From positions 682,001 to 746,000 of the forward strand of contig NZ_JACHGW010000003.1 of NCBI RefSeq assembly GCF_014202505.1: 64,000 nt of DNA, given 5' to 3'. Source of the DNA: Armatimonas rosea. Lineage in GTDB: Bacteria > Armatimonadota > Armatimonadia > Armatimonadales > Armatimonadaceae. A program made the position numbers and the translations under genes. Positions 15,028 to 23,452 of the stretch are shown here, one piece after another (position 1 is the first letter of the stretch; every line of letters starts with the position of its first letter). Under the pieces are notes generated by a model. That model saw only the letters and a list, made by a program, of their open reading frames with translations, was not told the origin of the DNA and did no database searches.

Positions 15028-18000
15028 ATGGATTTCCTACGAAAACTTTTTGATAACAACGAGCGTGATGTCCGCAAGTACCGCAAGGTCGTGGAGAAGA
15101 TCAACGCGATCGAGCCGCAGTTTAAGGCGCTAACCGATGAGCAGCTCAAGGCCAAGACCGACGAGTTCCGCCAGCGGGTGAAGGACGCCGTCGGCGATGA
15201 GAGCGAGTACACCGACCCCAAGATGCTCCGCGCCGCCTACGACAAGGCGCTCGATAGCATCCTGGTCGAGGCGTTTGCCGCCTGCCGCGAGGCGGGCTGG
15301 CGTGCGCTGGGGATGCGCCACTTCGATGTCCAGCTCATCGGGGGCATGGTCCAGCACGATGGCCGTATCTCCGAGCTACGCACCGGCGAGGGCAAGACCC
15401 TGACCTCGACCCTGGCGACCTACCTCAACGCCATCGCGGGCAAGGGAGTGCACCTGGTCACGGCCAACGACTACCTGGTCAAGCGCGATGCCATCTGGAT
15501 GGGGCCGGTCTACGCGGCGCTGGGGATGACGGTCGGGATTCTGCAGGGGCACTCCCCGGAGACGGGCGAGGGCGGTGGGACCTTTATCTACGACCCCAGC
15601 TACGAAGACCCGTCGGTGGATGGCCTCGATGAGCGCTTTAAGTACGCCCGCCAGACCTACGACCGCCGCGATGCCTATGCCTGCGATATCCTCTACGCCA
15701 CCAGCGCCGAGCTGGGCTTTGACTACCTCCGCGACAACATGGCCCCCACCCTGGAGCATGTTGTCCAGCACCGTGGTCACTGGTTCGCCATTATCGACGA
15801 GTGCGACTCCAACTTAATCGACGAGGCCCGGACCCCGCTGATTATCTCCGGCACGGCCCAGCGCTCGTCGGAGCTCTACTATGTCTTCTCGAGCATCATG
15901 CCCCAGCTTGAGAAGGGCGAGGCCAAGAAAGACAAGTACGACACCACCACCGACGAAAAAGACTACACCGTGGACGAGAAGGCCAAGAACGCCACCTTCA
16001 CCGAGCGGGGCATGGAAAAGGTCGAAGAGATCCTCCGCAAGATGGGCCACGATATCCAGGATATCTCGTCGATGGAGAACCTGGAGTACATGCAGCACGC
16101 GGTCGCGGCTCTGAAGGCCCATGCGGTCTTTGAGCTCGATATCGACTACGTGGTCAAGCCCAACCAGGAGGGCAAGCCCGAGATCGTGATTGTCGATGAG
16201 TCCACGGGGCGCCTGATGTTTGGCCGCCGCTGGTCCGATGGCCTGCACCAGGCGGTCGAGGCCAAGGAGGGGATCAAGATCGAGAACGAGCAGCAGACCC
16301 TCGCGACCATCACGATCCAGAACTACTTCCGCCTCTACGCCAAGCTCGCGGGCATGACCGGAACCGCCAAGACCGAAGAGGACGAGTTCCGCAAGATCTA
16401 CGCGCTCGATGTGGTGCAGGTGCCTACCAACAAGCCCATGCAGCGCAAAGATGTCGCCGACATGATCTACAAGAGCCTGGAGGCCAAGCTGCGCGGGATC
16501 GCCAGCGAGGTGCTCACGGTCCACTGTCGCCAGCAACCGCTCCTCGTGGGGACTCGCTCTATTGAGATGAGCGAGCGGGTCAGCTCCCGCCTGACCTTCC
16601 AGGCACTGGAGCTCCTCTCCGCCATCACGATCCTGCGCGCACGCTTGCTAGAGAAGCGCAAGGAGCTCGGGGAAGAGAAGTACGGCCAGTTCACCGCAGT
16701 GCTCAACCGGCGTGTCGACGACCTCAACCTGCCGATGCTCGCGCCGCTCGCCAAGGAGCTGGGCATGGGCACGAAGATGACCGACGAGGCCCAGGTCGCG
16801 GCGTTTGCGAGCCTACTGGGGCTGGACAAGGCCGATGAGAACGCGGTCAAGAACCTGGTCGCACTCCATGGCAAGTCCGCCACCGAGGTCTCCACGGAGC
16901 TCGTGACCGCCCAGCTCAAGGCACTGCGCGAGGCGCTGGAGTACGGGATTCCCCACAATGTCCTCAATGCCAAGTACCACGAGCAAGAGGCACGCATCAT
17001 CGCCGAGGCGGGCCGCCGTGGCGCGGTGACGATCGCGACCAACATGGCGGGCCGTGGTGTCGATATTCTCCTGGGAGGCTCGCACTACAAAGAGGTCGAG
17101 GGGCAGGAAGAGAAGGAGCGCGACTTCTCCTACCGTCGTGGTGGGCGCCGTGCGGGGATCGCCCATGTGGTGACCGGGCGCGACCAGGCCGCCAGCGGGG
17201 TCGAGGGAACGCACTCCCTCACCGAGGAAGAGAACCTGGACCTGGCCAAAGAGCGCGAGGAAGTGCGCGCACGCGGTGGGCTCTACATCCTGGGCACCGA
17301 GCGCCACGAGTCGCGGCGTATCGACAACCAGCTCCGGGGCCGCTCCGGGCGCCAGGGCGATCCGGGCACCAGTAAGTTCCATGTCTCGCTAGAGGACTAC
17401 CTCTGGCGCGCGTTTGGCGAGCGCAACAGCCTCCAGCTCGCCGCGCTCAAGGCGTGGGAAGAGGACCAGGCGGTCGATATGCCGATCCTCTCCAAGATGA
17501 TCGAGCGCGCCCAGAAGAAGGTCGAGCAGCACAACTTCGACTCCCGAAAGCATGTTCTGGAGTACGACGATGTGATGAATGTCCAGCGTGAGGTGATCTA
17601 CGGCGAGCGCCGCAAGCTCCTACAGGGGGCCGAGCTGCGCGACACGCTCACCAGCTACCTCCATGAGACCGTGGACACGATGGTCGAGCTCAACTGCCCC
17701 GATGGGATTCCGTCGGAGGAGTGGGACAAGGAGAAGCTCTACCACGACCTCAACGAGCAGTTCCCGCTGGCCAACTTCGCCAGCTACGACGAGCTCAAGG
17801 ACCTGACCAAGGCCGAGCTCGCCCAGAAGCTGCACGACCTCGCCGACGAAGCCTACGATGCTAAGGAGGAAGAGGTGGGGCCGGAGCTGATGCGCGAGAT
17901 CGAGCGCCATCTCCTGCGCCAGACTATCGACCAGACCTGGATCCAGCACCTGCAGGCGATGGACTACCTCCGCGAGGGAATCGGGCTGCGCGGCTATGCG

Positions 18001-18387
18001 CAAGTCGATCCTCTGGTCGCCTACAAGAAAGAGGCGATGGAGGTCTTCTCGCAGATGCAGGCCGGGCTGGTGGGCGACACGGTGCGCAATGTCTTTGTGG
18101 CCCAGCTCCAGCAGGACATGCCGGACTTCGAGCAGGAGCAAGATATCTTCAACCTGCTCCAGCAGTACGGCGGCGAGTCCGTGCCGATGGAGCTTGGCGG
18201 CGAGGGCGGCCCCGTCATGGAGAACCCGATCGTCCCCGAGGTCAATGCGCTCCTCGCGGCGGCGGCGGAGGCCGCCCAGTCCACGGCTCCCCGCAAGATC
18301 GACCCGAACGACCCGTGTCCCTGTGGCAGCGGCAAGAAGTACAAGCAGTGCCACCGGGGCAAGCCGCTTCCCGCCGATGTGGCGTAG
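15028..18387 (+). CDS. secA: Preprotein translocase ATPase SecA (with large inserts)
   Basis: A 1119-residue motor of the Sec pathway that drives unfolded proteins through SecYEG. The ATG at 15028 gives the family start MDFLRKLFDNNERD. It has Walker A RTGEGKT (about residue 120), DECDSNLIDEARTPLIISG (Walker B region, with Cys where Val is usual), MTGTAKTEEDEF, GRRGAVTIATNMAGRG, RRIDNQLRGRSGRQGDPG, and the C-terminal zinc SEC-C motif PCPCGSGKKYKQCH. Bacterial SecA is usually 830-950 residues. Most of the extra length is an insert of about 115 residues between LVGTRSIEMSERV (505-518) and GIPHNVLNAK (640-649). A smaller extension follows ILLGGSHYKE. Confidence 0.97.
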   Translation: MDFLRKLFDNNERDVRKYRKVVEKINAIEPQFKALTDEQLKAKTDEFRQRVKDAVGDESEYTDPKMLRAAYDKALDSILVEAFAACREAGWRALGMRHFDVQLIGGMVQHDGRISELRTGEGKTLTSTLATYLNAIAGKGVHLVTANDYLVKRDAIWMGPVYAALGMTVGILQGHSPETGEGGGTFIYDPSYEDPSVDGLDERFKYARQTYDRRDAYACDILYATSAELGFDYLRDNMAPTLEHVVQHRGHWFAIIDECDSNLIDEARTPLIISGTAQRSSELYYVFSSIMPQLEKGEAKKDKYDTTTDEKDYTVDEKAKNATFTERGMEKVEEILRKMGHDIQDISSMENLEYMQHAVAALKAHAVFELDIDYVVKPNQEGKPEIVIVDESTGRLMFGRRWSDGLHQAVEAKEGIKIENEQQTLATITIQNYFRLYAKLAGMTGTAKTEEDEFRKIYALDVVQVPTNKPMQRKDVADMIYKSLEAKLRGIASEVLTVHCRQQPLLVGTRSIEMSERVSSRLTFQALELLSAITILRARLLEKRKELGEEKYGQFTAVLNRRVDDLNLPMLAPLAKELGMGTKMTDEAQVAAFASLLGLDKADENAVKNLVALHGKSATEVSTELVTAQLKALREALEYGIPHNVLNAKYHEQEARIIAEAGRRGAVTIATNMAGRGVDILLGGSHYKEVEGQEEKERDFSYRRGGRRAGIAHVVTGRDQAASGVEGTHSLTEEENLDLAKEREEVRARGGLYILGTERHESRRIDNQLRGRSGRQGDPGTSKFHVSLEDYLWRAFGERNSLQLAALKAWEEDQAVDMPILSKMIERAQKKVEQHNFDSRKHVLEYDDVMNVQREVIYGERRKLLQGAELRDTLTSYLHETVDTMVELNCPDGIPSEEWDKEKLYHDLNEQFPLANFASYDELKDLTKAELAQKLHDLADEAYDAKEEEVGPELMREIERHLLRQTIDQTWIQHLQAMDYLREGIGLRGYAQVDPLVAYKKEAMEVFSQMQAGLVGDTVRNVFVAQLQQDMPDFEQEQDIFNLLQQYGGESVPMELGGEGGPVMENPIVPEVNALLAAAAEAAQSTAPRKIDPNDPCPCGSGKKYKQCHRGKPLPADVA

Positions 18388-18409
18388 CGAAAAAATAAGT
18401 TGGGGAAAA

Positions 18410-18440
18410 GTTGGGGGCGCAAGCCCCCAACATTGGTTTA
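18410..18440 (+). terminator. Hairpin after secA
   Basis: GTTGGGGGC at 18410-18418 pairs with GCCCCCAAC at 18423-18431 around a GCAA tetraloop, followed by ATTGGTTT. The stem is perfect but the T tract is weak. Confidence 0.7.
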
Positions 18441-18476
18441 AACCGGAAAATTAATCCTATCTTCATCCTGCCTTTC

Positions 18477-18482
18477 TAGAAT
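18477..18482 (+). promoter_or_regulatory. TAGAAT -10-like hexamer 6 nt before the ECF sigma gene
   Basis: TAGAAT-N6-ATG precedes the sigma factor gene at 18489. The only purine stretch (AAAGG) is one base from the ATG and cannot serve as a normal Shine-Dalgarno sequence. No -35 box is seen, so a leaderless start is likely. Confidence 0.5.
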
Positions 18483-18488
18483 AAAGGC

Positions 18489-19100
18489 ATGGGAGTCGCG
18501 GCCACACCATGGGCACGGGTTGAGCAGGAAGTCGAGAGAGCACGCCAGCATCGCTTTGATCGGCTCGCCGCACAGCACCGAGAGCGCTTCTGGGCCTATG
18601 CCTACCGCCTCTGTGGTAACCCCGCCGATGCCGACGATCTCCTTGCGGAGACCATGCTAGAGGCGTACCAGTCCTTTGATGCCTACCAAGGCCATGGCTT
18701 CGACCGCTGGGTCTTTCGTATCCTCACCACCAACCGGATCGACCAGGCACGCCGGGCAAGTCGCCGCCCCGCTCAGCCCCTCGCAGAGTACCCCGAGCCT
18801 ATCTCGGGTGCTCCCACGCCTCTCGACTGGCTTCTCAACCCCTTGCTCTCCGAAGAGCTCCAGCTCGCGCTCCAGAAGCTCCCTGACTCGTTTCGGACGC
18901 CGCTCCTGCTCTGCGATGTGGAAGGCCTCGACTACGCGACGATTGCGACGCGCCTGCAGATTCCCCTCGGCACCGTCCGCTCCCGCATCCACCGCGCCCG
19001 CGAACGCCTGCACCGCGAGCTTGGACAGTTCTGTCACGCTAAAGACTGCTCTGTCTGTGGGAAAGAAGCCAGGTATAGAGTGCAGCGTTCGAGTAGGTAG
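18489..19100 (+). CDS. ECF-type RNA polymerase sigma factor with Cys-rich tail
   Basis: A 203-residue sigma-70 family protein. Region 2 runs from about residue 30 to 95 (FWAYAYRLCGNPADADDLLAE, then FDRWVFRILTTNRIDQAR). Region 4 runs from about 120 to 180 (LQKLPDSFRTPLLLCDVEGL, then IPLGTVRSRIHRARERLHRE). This is the usual two-domain ECF layout. Beyond region 4 is a short tail with C-H-x3-C-x2-C spacing (FCHAKDCSVCGKEA) that could bind a metal or sense redox. This is inference. No anti-sigma gene is adjacent. The last 62 nt, encoding the tail, overlap the 3' end of the convergent esterase gene. Confidence 0.9.
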   Translation: MGVAATPWARVEQEVERARQHRFDRLAAQHRERFWAYAYRLCGNPADADDLLAETMLEAYQSFDAYQGHGFDRWVFRILTTNRIDQARRASRRPAQPLAEYPEPISGAPTPLDWLLNPLLSEELQLALQKLPDSFRTPLLLCDVEGLDYATIATRLQIPLGTVRSRIHRARERLHRELGQFCHAKDCSVCGKEARYRVQRSSR

Positions 19101-20997
19101 CGCTCCAAGCATCGTGGCCTGTGTCGGGGTAGAGCGTAAGGCGTGCTTCCCGTGCCCCTGCTTTTTGTAGGGCCGCGATCATCTCCTGAGAGTGCCGTGG
19201 TGGTACTGTGTCGTCTTTGAGGCCGTGAAAAGCCCAGACGGGAAGCTCGGTGAGGCGCACAGCATCCGCCGGGTCGCCCGCCCCGCAGATCGGTGCGATG
19301 GCGGCGAAGCGCCTGGGAGCAAGCAGTGCCGTGGCCCATGTCCCAAAGCCGCCCAGCGAGAGCCCCGTGAGATAGAGCCGTGTCGTGTCCAAGCGGTAGG
19401 TTCTCTCCAGCTCCTCAACCAGAGTGAGAACCTGCTCCGGGCGCCACCAGTCGCCGCTAGGGTTCTGTGGCGCGGCGATCAGAAACTCCTTGGTGTGCTT
19501 CCAGGGACCGTGCACCTTGACCAAGTCGAGGTTGTCCCCCGACTCACCAGAGCCGTGGAGGAAGAGCAGCAAGGGCCAGCGCCGGGTCTTGTCCGAGTCG
19601 TAGCCCGCAGGGAGCTGAAGGGCGGTGCGAAGGCGTGGTGCGAGCCCAAGTTTCTGCTGGAGGCCCCACCACCAGCGGCCATCGCGTGCGTCGGGGCTGA
19701 GGCGGGCGACAGGGGGCTCGTCGGGCTTGCACTCCGCCAGTCCTGCCAGCAAGACCGCACTCTTGGGGTCATCGTCGAGGTGGGCGAGAAAGCGCTCCCG
19801 CAGAAACTCAGCGATCTCGCCCTGCCGCAGCTTGCTCACCTCGGGCAGGACCCCCAGCTCCTCCGGGATACGCCCGGCAAAGAAGTTGGGTTTCTGCCAG
19901 GAATCGTGGCTCCCCGGCGATTTGTAGAGGGTCGTAAAGAACGTCCGCGTCAGCCCGCTCTTGCTCTTGAGCGTCGTGACTGCGCCGTAGCGCCCTGGTG
20001 CTGTGGGCTGTGTTACCGGCTTTTGGTTGGTGTCGTAGAAGGTCGTCGTGAGCGCCACGCCGCCCAGCGCCGCTTCGAGCCGCTCCGAGACCTCGGGAGT
20101 GGGGAAGCGGGAGTCGGTGAAGACGAACGACGAGAAGCTCAGCTTGGCATCGGTGAGGAGCTTTGCACGGATGTCGGCGGGGTTTTCTAGCAGTAAGGGA
20201 CTCCGCCGTTTTGAAAACTCACACGTGATCGTCTCGTCCCATGCACGGCTGAGCTGAACCTCGCCCACTGCGCCGTGGGGCTTCTTGGTAAAGCGCCCTG
20301 TGGCAAGTGTGCCGGAGCGATCCCTGATGACGAACGGTGTTCCCACGAGCCCGAAGGGGCCAACGAGGGCGAGCTTGGTCTGGGGGAAGCGGCTGACGTC
20401 TGCCTCCGTTGCTAGCTCCAGCGCGTGATCCGGCTCTTGGGTGAGGCGAAGGCGGATCATTTTCTTGGGGTCGTTGTAGGCGCTCCCACCGGGATGGAGG
20501 CCGTACTGGCGCACGGTGCCGTCTCTATCCCGATCGTTGACGACCGCTTGGAAGGCAAGCTCCAGCCCCGTCTTGGGAACGATCCCCAGCTGCGCCCAGC
20601 CCAGATAGGCCCGCAAGACATAGGTATTGGGCGGGCCGCCGTCGGTCTGGCTGGTGACTCTACACTGGAGGGGCCCTTTCCCTTGCGTGCGATGATCAAC
20701 CTCCACAACCTTGGCATGGTAGCTACCGATGAGAAACTGGACATAGTGCGACTCACCGACACGGGTGCCCAGAAAGAGCTCGACGGAGTCGCCTTGCCAG
20801 AGATTCTCGGTGCCGGGCTGCTCACTTTGGGTATCGTCGGTAACGACAAGGTGGACAAAGAGCCCTTCCGGGAGCCAGGAAAGCCCGAGTAGCACGTCGA
20901 GGTCGCTCGGCGGTGTCCAGCCGCCCACGGTGGGGACAAACGCTTTTATCCACACGCGGCGTGGATTCCGCGGGACTTCGATTATCGTGGGGATCAT
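19039..20997 (-). CDS. Esterase with N-terminal carbohydrate-binding-like domain
   Basis: A 652-residue protein. Residues about 1-190 (WIKAFVPTVGGWTPPSDLDV, VELFLGTRVGESHYVQF) resemble the CBM9/DOMON-like sugar-binding fold. The middle has no clear family. The C-terminal 230 residues are an alpha/beta hydrolase of the feruloyl-esterase/dienelactone-hydrolase type. It has LLLFLHGSGESGDN, the nucleophile in LTGLSLGGFGTW, the Asp region GLKDDTVPP and the His in DTGHDAW. It may deacylate polysaccharides. No signal peptide is evident from ATG 20997. It starts seven bases after the MFS gene stop, so the two could be cotranscribed, yet a TATAAT lies six bases before its ATG. Confidence 0.87.
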   Translation of the reverse strand: MIPTIIEVPRNPRRVWIKAFVPTVGGWTPPSDLDVLLGLSWLPEGLFVHLVVTDDTQSEQPGTENLWQGDSVELFLGTRVGESHYVQFLIGSYHAKVVEVDHRTQGKGPLQCRVTSQTDGGPPNTYVLRAYLGWAQLGIVPKTGLELAFQAVVNDRDRDGTVRQYGLHPGGSAYNDPKKMIRLRLTQEPDHALELATEADVSRFPQTKLALVGPFGLVGTPFVIRDRSGTLATGRFTKKPHGAVGEVQLSRAWDETITCEFSKRRSPLLLENPADIRAKLLTDAKLSFSSFVFTDSRFPTPEVSERLEAALGGVALTTTFYDTNQKPVTQPTAPGRYGAVTTLKSKSGLTRTFFTTLYKSPGSHDSWQKPNFFAGRIPEELGVLPEVSKLRQGEIAEFLRERFLAHLDDDPKSAVLLAGLAECKPDEPPVARLSPDARDGRWWWGLQQKLGLAPRLRTALQLPAGYDSDKTRRWPLLLFLHGSGESGDNLDLVKVHGPWKHTKEFLIAAPQNPSGDWWRPEQVLTLVEELERTYRLDTTRLYLTGLSLGGFGTWATALLAPRRFAAIAPICGAGDPADAVRLTELPVWAFHGLKDDTVPPRHSQEMIAALQKAGAREARLTLYPDTGHDAWSATYSNAALYTWLLSHRQSSL

Positions 20998-21003
20998 AGG
21001 GCG

Positions 21004-21009
21004 ATTATA
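21004..21009 (-). promoter_or_regulatory. TATAAT hexamer 6 nt before the esterase gene
   Basis: On the minus strand GTATAATCG contains a perfect -10 consensus six bases before the ATG at 20997. It overlaps the TAA stop codon of the upstream MFS gene, so part of the match is forced by the stop codon. Confidence 0.4.
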
Positions 21010-22249
21010 CGCCGCTTCGGGTAGCGCGCCACTGCAAGTAGGCCCCGATGAGCATAAACACAAACGTGATCGCAAAGACTCCCTGGTAGTGGATGATCCG
21101 CAGGAGCGGGAGCGCGACTAGGGGGGCGAGGACGCCACGAATCCCCAAGAGAAGCGAGTGGAGCGCCTGGTAGCGGGCGGCTTGCCCGTGCTCGGCGTAG
21201 TTGAGGATGCTTGCCGTGTAGCTCAGCTCGATCCCAACCATCCCAAACCCGGAGAGAAACGCCGCGAGATAGAGCAGGGAGAGCGTGTGGGCAAAGAAGT
21301 ACACCGCTGAGATCGACGCGATCAGGAGAATCCCCCGGAAGACAGTCTGGGCGGCGCCGTGGCGGTCGATAAAGCGCCCCCAGAACAGCGAGCCCAGCAT
21401 GGAGCTAATCGACGCCACATTGGTGAGGTTGGCGATCTGGGTGGGGCGAATATGGAGCTGCTCCACCTGGTAGAGCTGGTAGAGCGGCGCGGCCATGAGG
21501 TTCCCAAAGCCATAGAGCATCACCGAGAGGGCGAACCAGCGGTAGCTCTCGTTCTCCTTGAGGATGCTGAGGGTGTTGAGAAAGAAGCTCAGGAGCGGCT
21601 GCGGGGGATCGGCGGACGGCGGGGGAATATGGGGCAGGGGCCGCACCTGGCGAAAGAAGACCGCTGCCAGGATGCCCGCCACGCCTGCGACGGCAAAGAG
21701 AGGGCCAAAGCCAACCCCACGGTCCATCAGGCGGCCCGTGATCAGGGTGGAGAAGAAGGTCATCGCCTGCACGACGATCCGTACATAGCTCATCAGCTGG
21801 CCACGGGCACGGTCGGGGTAGATATCCTTCATCAGCGACGTGTACGCGGGGGAGCTGATCGTCCCGATAAAGAGCAGGAGCGCGATAATCCCCACAAAAC
21901 CCCAAGCCGTGGCCGCCAGTGGCATGAGCAGCAAGAGCGAGCGCCCGGTGATCCAGCTCACCTGGCAGAAGGGCATCTTCGCCTTGCCCTCCATCTGCCG
22001 TGCCCAGACTGGCGCGAGGAGGTTCCCGACGAATGGCGCGGCGTTCATCAGCCCAATCGCAAAGTCCGATGCGTGAAGCTCGGCGCGGGCGATTCGGGTG
22101 AAGAAGGGAATGGTCATGCCCAGGTAGATCCCCGCGCACGCCCCCGCGAGTACGTCCCAGCCCAGGGAGTGGAGTGCTTCTCGTGGAACCCCGAGCTTCC
22201 AGCGGGCCCAGTGGCGTAGCCGTAGCCTTATGTCCTCGCGTTCACTCAT
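21005..22249 (-). CDS. Major facilitator superfamily transporter
   Basis: A 414-residue polytopic membrane protein with about 12 predicted hydrophobic segments, for example LLLLMPLAATAWGFVGIIAL, VAGVAGILAAVFF and LSLLYLAAFLSGFGMVGIEL. The loop between helices 2 and 3 (APVWARQMEGKAK) and the mirrored GSLFWGRFIDRHGA in the second half are the MFS signature loops. The substrate cannot be predicted. The start at ATG 22249 (MSEREDIRLRLRHWAR) has no Shine-Dalgarno sequence but has TAGACT eight bases upstream. The esterase gene follows directly. Confidence 0.9.
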   Translation of the reverse strand: MSEREDIRLRLRHWARWKLGVPREALHSLGWDVLAGACAGIYLGMTIPFFTRIARAELHASDFAIGLMNAAPFVGNLLAPVWARQMEGKAKMPFCQVSWITGRSLLLLMPLAATAWGFVGIIALLLFIGTISSPAYTSLMKDIYPDRARGQLMSYVRIVVQAMTFFSTLITGRLMDRGVGFGPLFAVAGVAGILAAVFFRQVRPLPHIPPPSADPPQPLLSFFLNTLSILKENESYRWFALSVMLYGFGNLMAAPLYQLYQVEQLHIRPTQIANLTNVASISSMLGSLFWGRFIDRHGAAQTVFRGILLIASISAVYFFAHTLSLLYLAAFLSGFGMVGIELSYTASILNYAEHGQAARYQALHSLLLGIRGVLAPLVALPLLRIIHYQGVFAITFVFMLIGAYLQWRATRSGV

Positions 22250-22257
22250 TAGGAGAC

Positions 22258-22263
22258 AGTCTA
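22258..22263 (-). promoter_or_regulatory. TAGACT -10-like hexamer 8 nt before the MFS gene
   Basis: TAGACT-N8-ATG on the minus strand, with the pyrimidine-rich GTCTCCTA in between, so no Shine-Dalgarno sequence is possible. It is consistent with a leaderless or near-leaderless mRNA. Confidence 0.4.
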
Positions 22264-22278
22264 CCGCGCCTTGGCAGC

Positions 22279-22301
22279 GACGGGGATTGAAAATCCCCGT
22301 C
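22279..22301. repeat. Perfect 10-bp inverted repeat
   Basis: GACGGGGATT at 22279-22288 and AATCCCCGTC at 22292-22301 form a perfect stem with a GAA triloop, between the MFS start and the terminator at 22305-22364. A structural or protein-binding role is possible. No T tract follows on either strand, although TCAGGAAAAAAG follows on the plus strand. Confidence 0.6.
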
Positions 22302-22304
22302 TCA

Positions 22305-22396
22305 GGAAAAAAGAAGCGTCCCGAGGACGCGAAAGGAGTTTGTTTCGGTGCGTCCTCGGGACGCCTCTGCTGGCTGCCGGGTAATTTATTGCCCGA
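22305..22396 (-). terminator. Composite terminator repeat, family B copy 2 (minus strand)
   Basis: Read on the minus strand it is CGGGCAATAAATTACCCGG, a short spacer, then GCGTCCCGAGGACGC (22350-22364) and its complement (22316-22330), followed by TTCTTTTTTCC. It has the same order and nearly the same sequence as the plus-strand element at 4104-4196. The stem differs by a compensated T-A to A-T pair. It faces away from the pseudopilin gene at 22705-23418 but lies beyond the small plus-strand gene. Confidence 0.8.
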
Positions 22397-22453
22397 GCAC
22401 TTGCAAAGAAAACAGTTGTTTGGTAGACTTCCCAGCAGAGAGGCAGGAGAGAC

Positions 22454-22708
22454 ATGAAAGCTTCCCTTTGGAAGATTGGGACACGCCGAGCGATGGCGTA
22501 CGTAGAGGGGCGAGAGGCTCTGGAGCGGCTCGCTGTTGTGGCGGGGGTAGAGCGAGCACCGCTCAAGCGGGGGGCGGGGATCGAGGCGGAGCTCCAGGGA
22601 CCGGGGGCGGTGGCGGTCTACACCGATCCCAAGGGCAGACCATTTGCCTGGCTGATCGCCTTTGATGCCAAGCGCTGGGACGATGTGAGTGCTCTGGCTG
22701 CTTCCTAG
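22454..22708 (+). CDS. Small protein of unknown function
   Basis: An 84-residue cytoplasmic-looking protein with a good ribosome-binding site (GGCAGGAGAGAC before ATG 22454). No signal peptide, membrane segment or recognised motif is present. It has alternating basic and hydrophobic segments ([19 protein letters not shown], then [19 protein letters not shown]) and could be one small alpha/beta domain. Codon use matches the genome. Its stop codon overlaps that of the convergent pseudopilin gene. The only terminator for the pseudopilin transcript lies upstream of this gene, so its whole length would be covered by antisense RNA. Confidence 0.65.
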   Translation: MKASLWKIGTRRAMAYVEGREALERLAVVAGVERAPLKRGAGIEAELQGPGAVAVYTDPKGRPFAWLIAFDAKRWDDVSALAAS

Positions 22709-23418
22709 CCGGGACAGTTCGTGTGCCAGGGAGTGCGTGCGGGATTGGGTAGCGGGATGGGGTAGCGCCGCATCAGATCCACGCCCGACCAGGGGAGGCC
22801 ACACGGGTCTTTCAGGAGAGAGCCGCGGCTCATCCACTTGGCGTGTCCATCAAAGAAGGCGGCATTGACTCCGCCTTGGTGGCGTGTCATGGCAAGTACC
22901 GGCTCGCCAAAGCCCGGCTTGTCGTAGAGGTTTTTGGGAGGCTCGAACCAGGAGTCGTCGAACTGTGCGTTTTTCTCGGTGACGACGATAATCTCTGCGG
23001 GGGTATCGACTGCTGCTAACGTGAGCGACTCCGCGGCGCGGTTGGCGACATACGAGCGGGGCTTGTTGTCCGTGGAGTTGGGGGTCTTCTTGGGATCGTC
23101 GGGGCAGTACAGCAGGCTCGGTGCCGATGTCGTGTAGGGCAGGATCTGGTTCCACCAGCGATTTGTAGCGAGTGCACCGAGAGGGGCCGACGGGTTGGAG
23201 CGGGAGTAGTCGACATTGTGCCCAAAGAAGAAAAGCATCTCATCGTAGTCTTGGGCGTACATCGAGAGCCCAATTCCAAGCTGGCGCATGTTGGAGAGGC
23301 AGTTAACCTGCCGCGCTTTTGCACGTGCTTGGGCAAAGACCGGGAAGAGAATGGCGGCGAGAATGGCGATTATCGCGATGACGACTAGAAGCTCGATGAG
23401 GGTAAAGGCGCGTCTCAT
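22705..23418 (-). CDS. Type II secretion / type IV pilus-like pseudopilin (DUF1559-like)
   Basis: A 237-residue paralogue of the protein at 4432-5298. It has the leader MRRA, then [40 protein letters not shown] and QDYDEM. It ends with the conserved [12 protein letters not shown] motif. The ATG at 23418 is used because a longer frame would give an overlong leader. Six bases upstream is TATGAT and there is no Shine-Dalgarno sequence. It lies 34 nt after the alpha/beta hydrolase gene on the same strand. It should be cleaved and N-methylated by the prepilin peptidase at 26448-27800. Confidence 0.92.
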   Translation of the reverse strand: MRRAFTLIELLVVIAIIAILAAILFPVFAQARAKARQVNCLSNMRQLGIGLSMYAQDYDEMLFFFGHNVDYSRSNPSAPLGALATNRWWNQILPYTTSAPSLLYCPDDPKKTPNSTDNKPRSYVANRAAESLTLAAVDTPAEIIVVTEKNAQFDDSWFEPPKNLYDKPGFGEPVLAMTRHQGGVNAAFFDGHAKWMSRGSLLKDPCGLPWSGVDLMRRYPIPLPNPARTPWHTNCPG

Positions 23419-23424
23419 GAGGCA

Positions 23425-23430
23425 ATCATA
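23425..23430 (-). promoter_or_regulatory. TATGAT -10-like hexamer 6 nt before the second pseudopilin gene
   Basis: TATGAT-N6-ATG on the minus strand, in the 34-bp gap after the upstream hydrolase gene. The gap has no Shine-Dalgarno sequence, suggesting a separate leaderless transcript for this abundant-type protein. Confidence 0.5.
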
Positions 23431-23452
23431 GCATAGCTTGCTCGGTTGTTGG

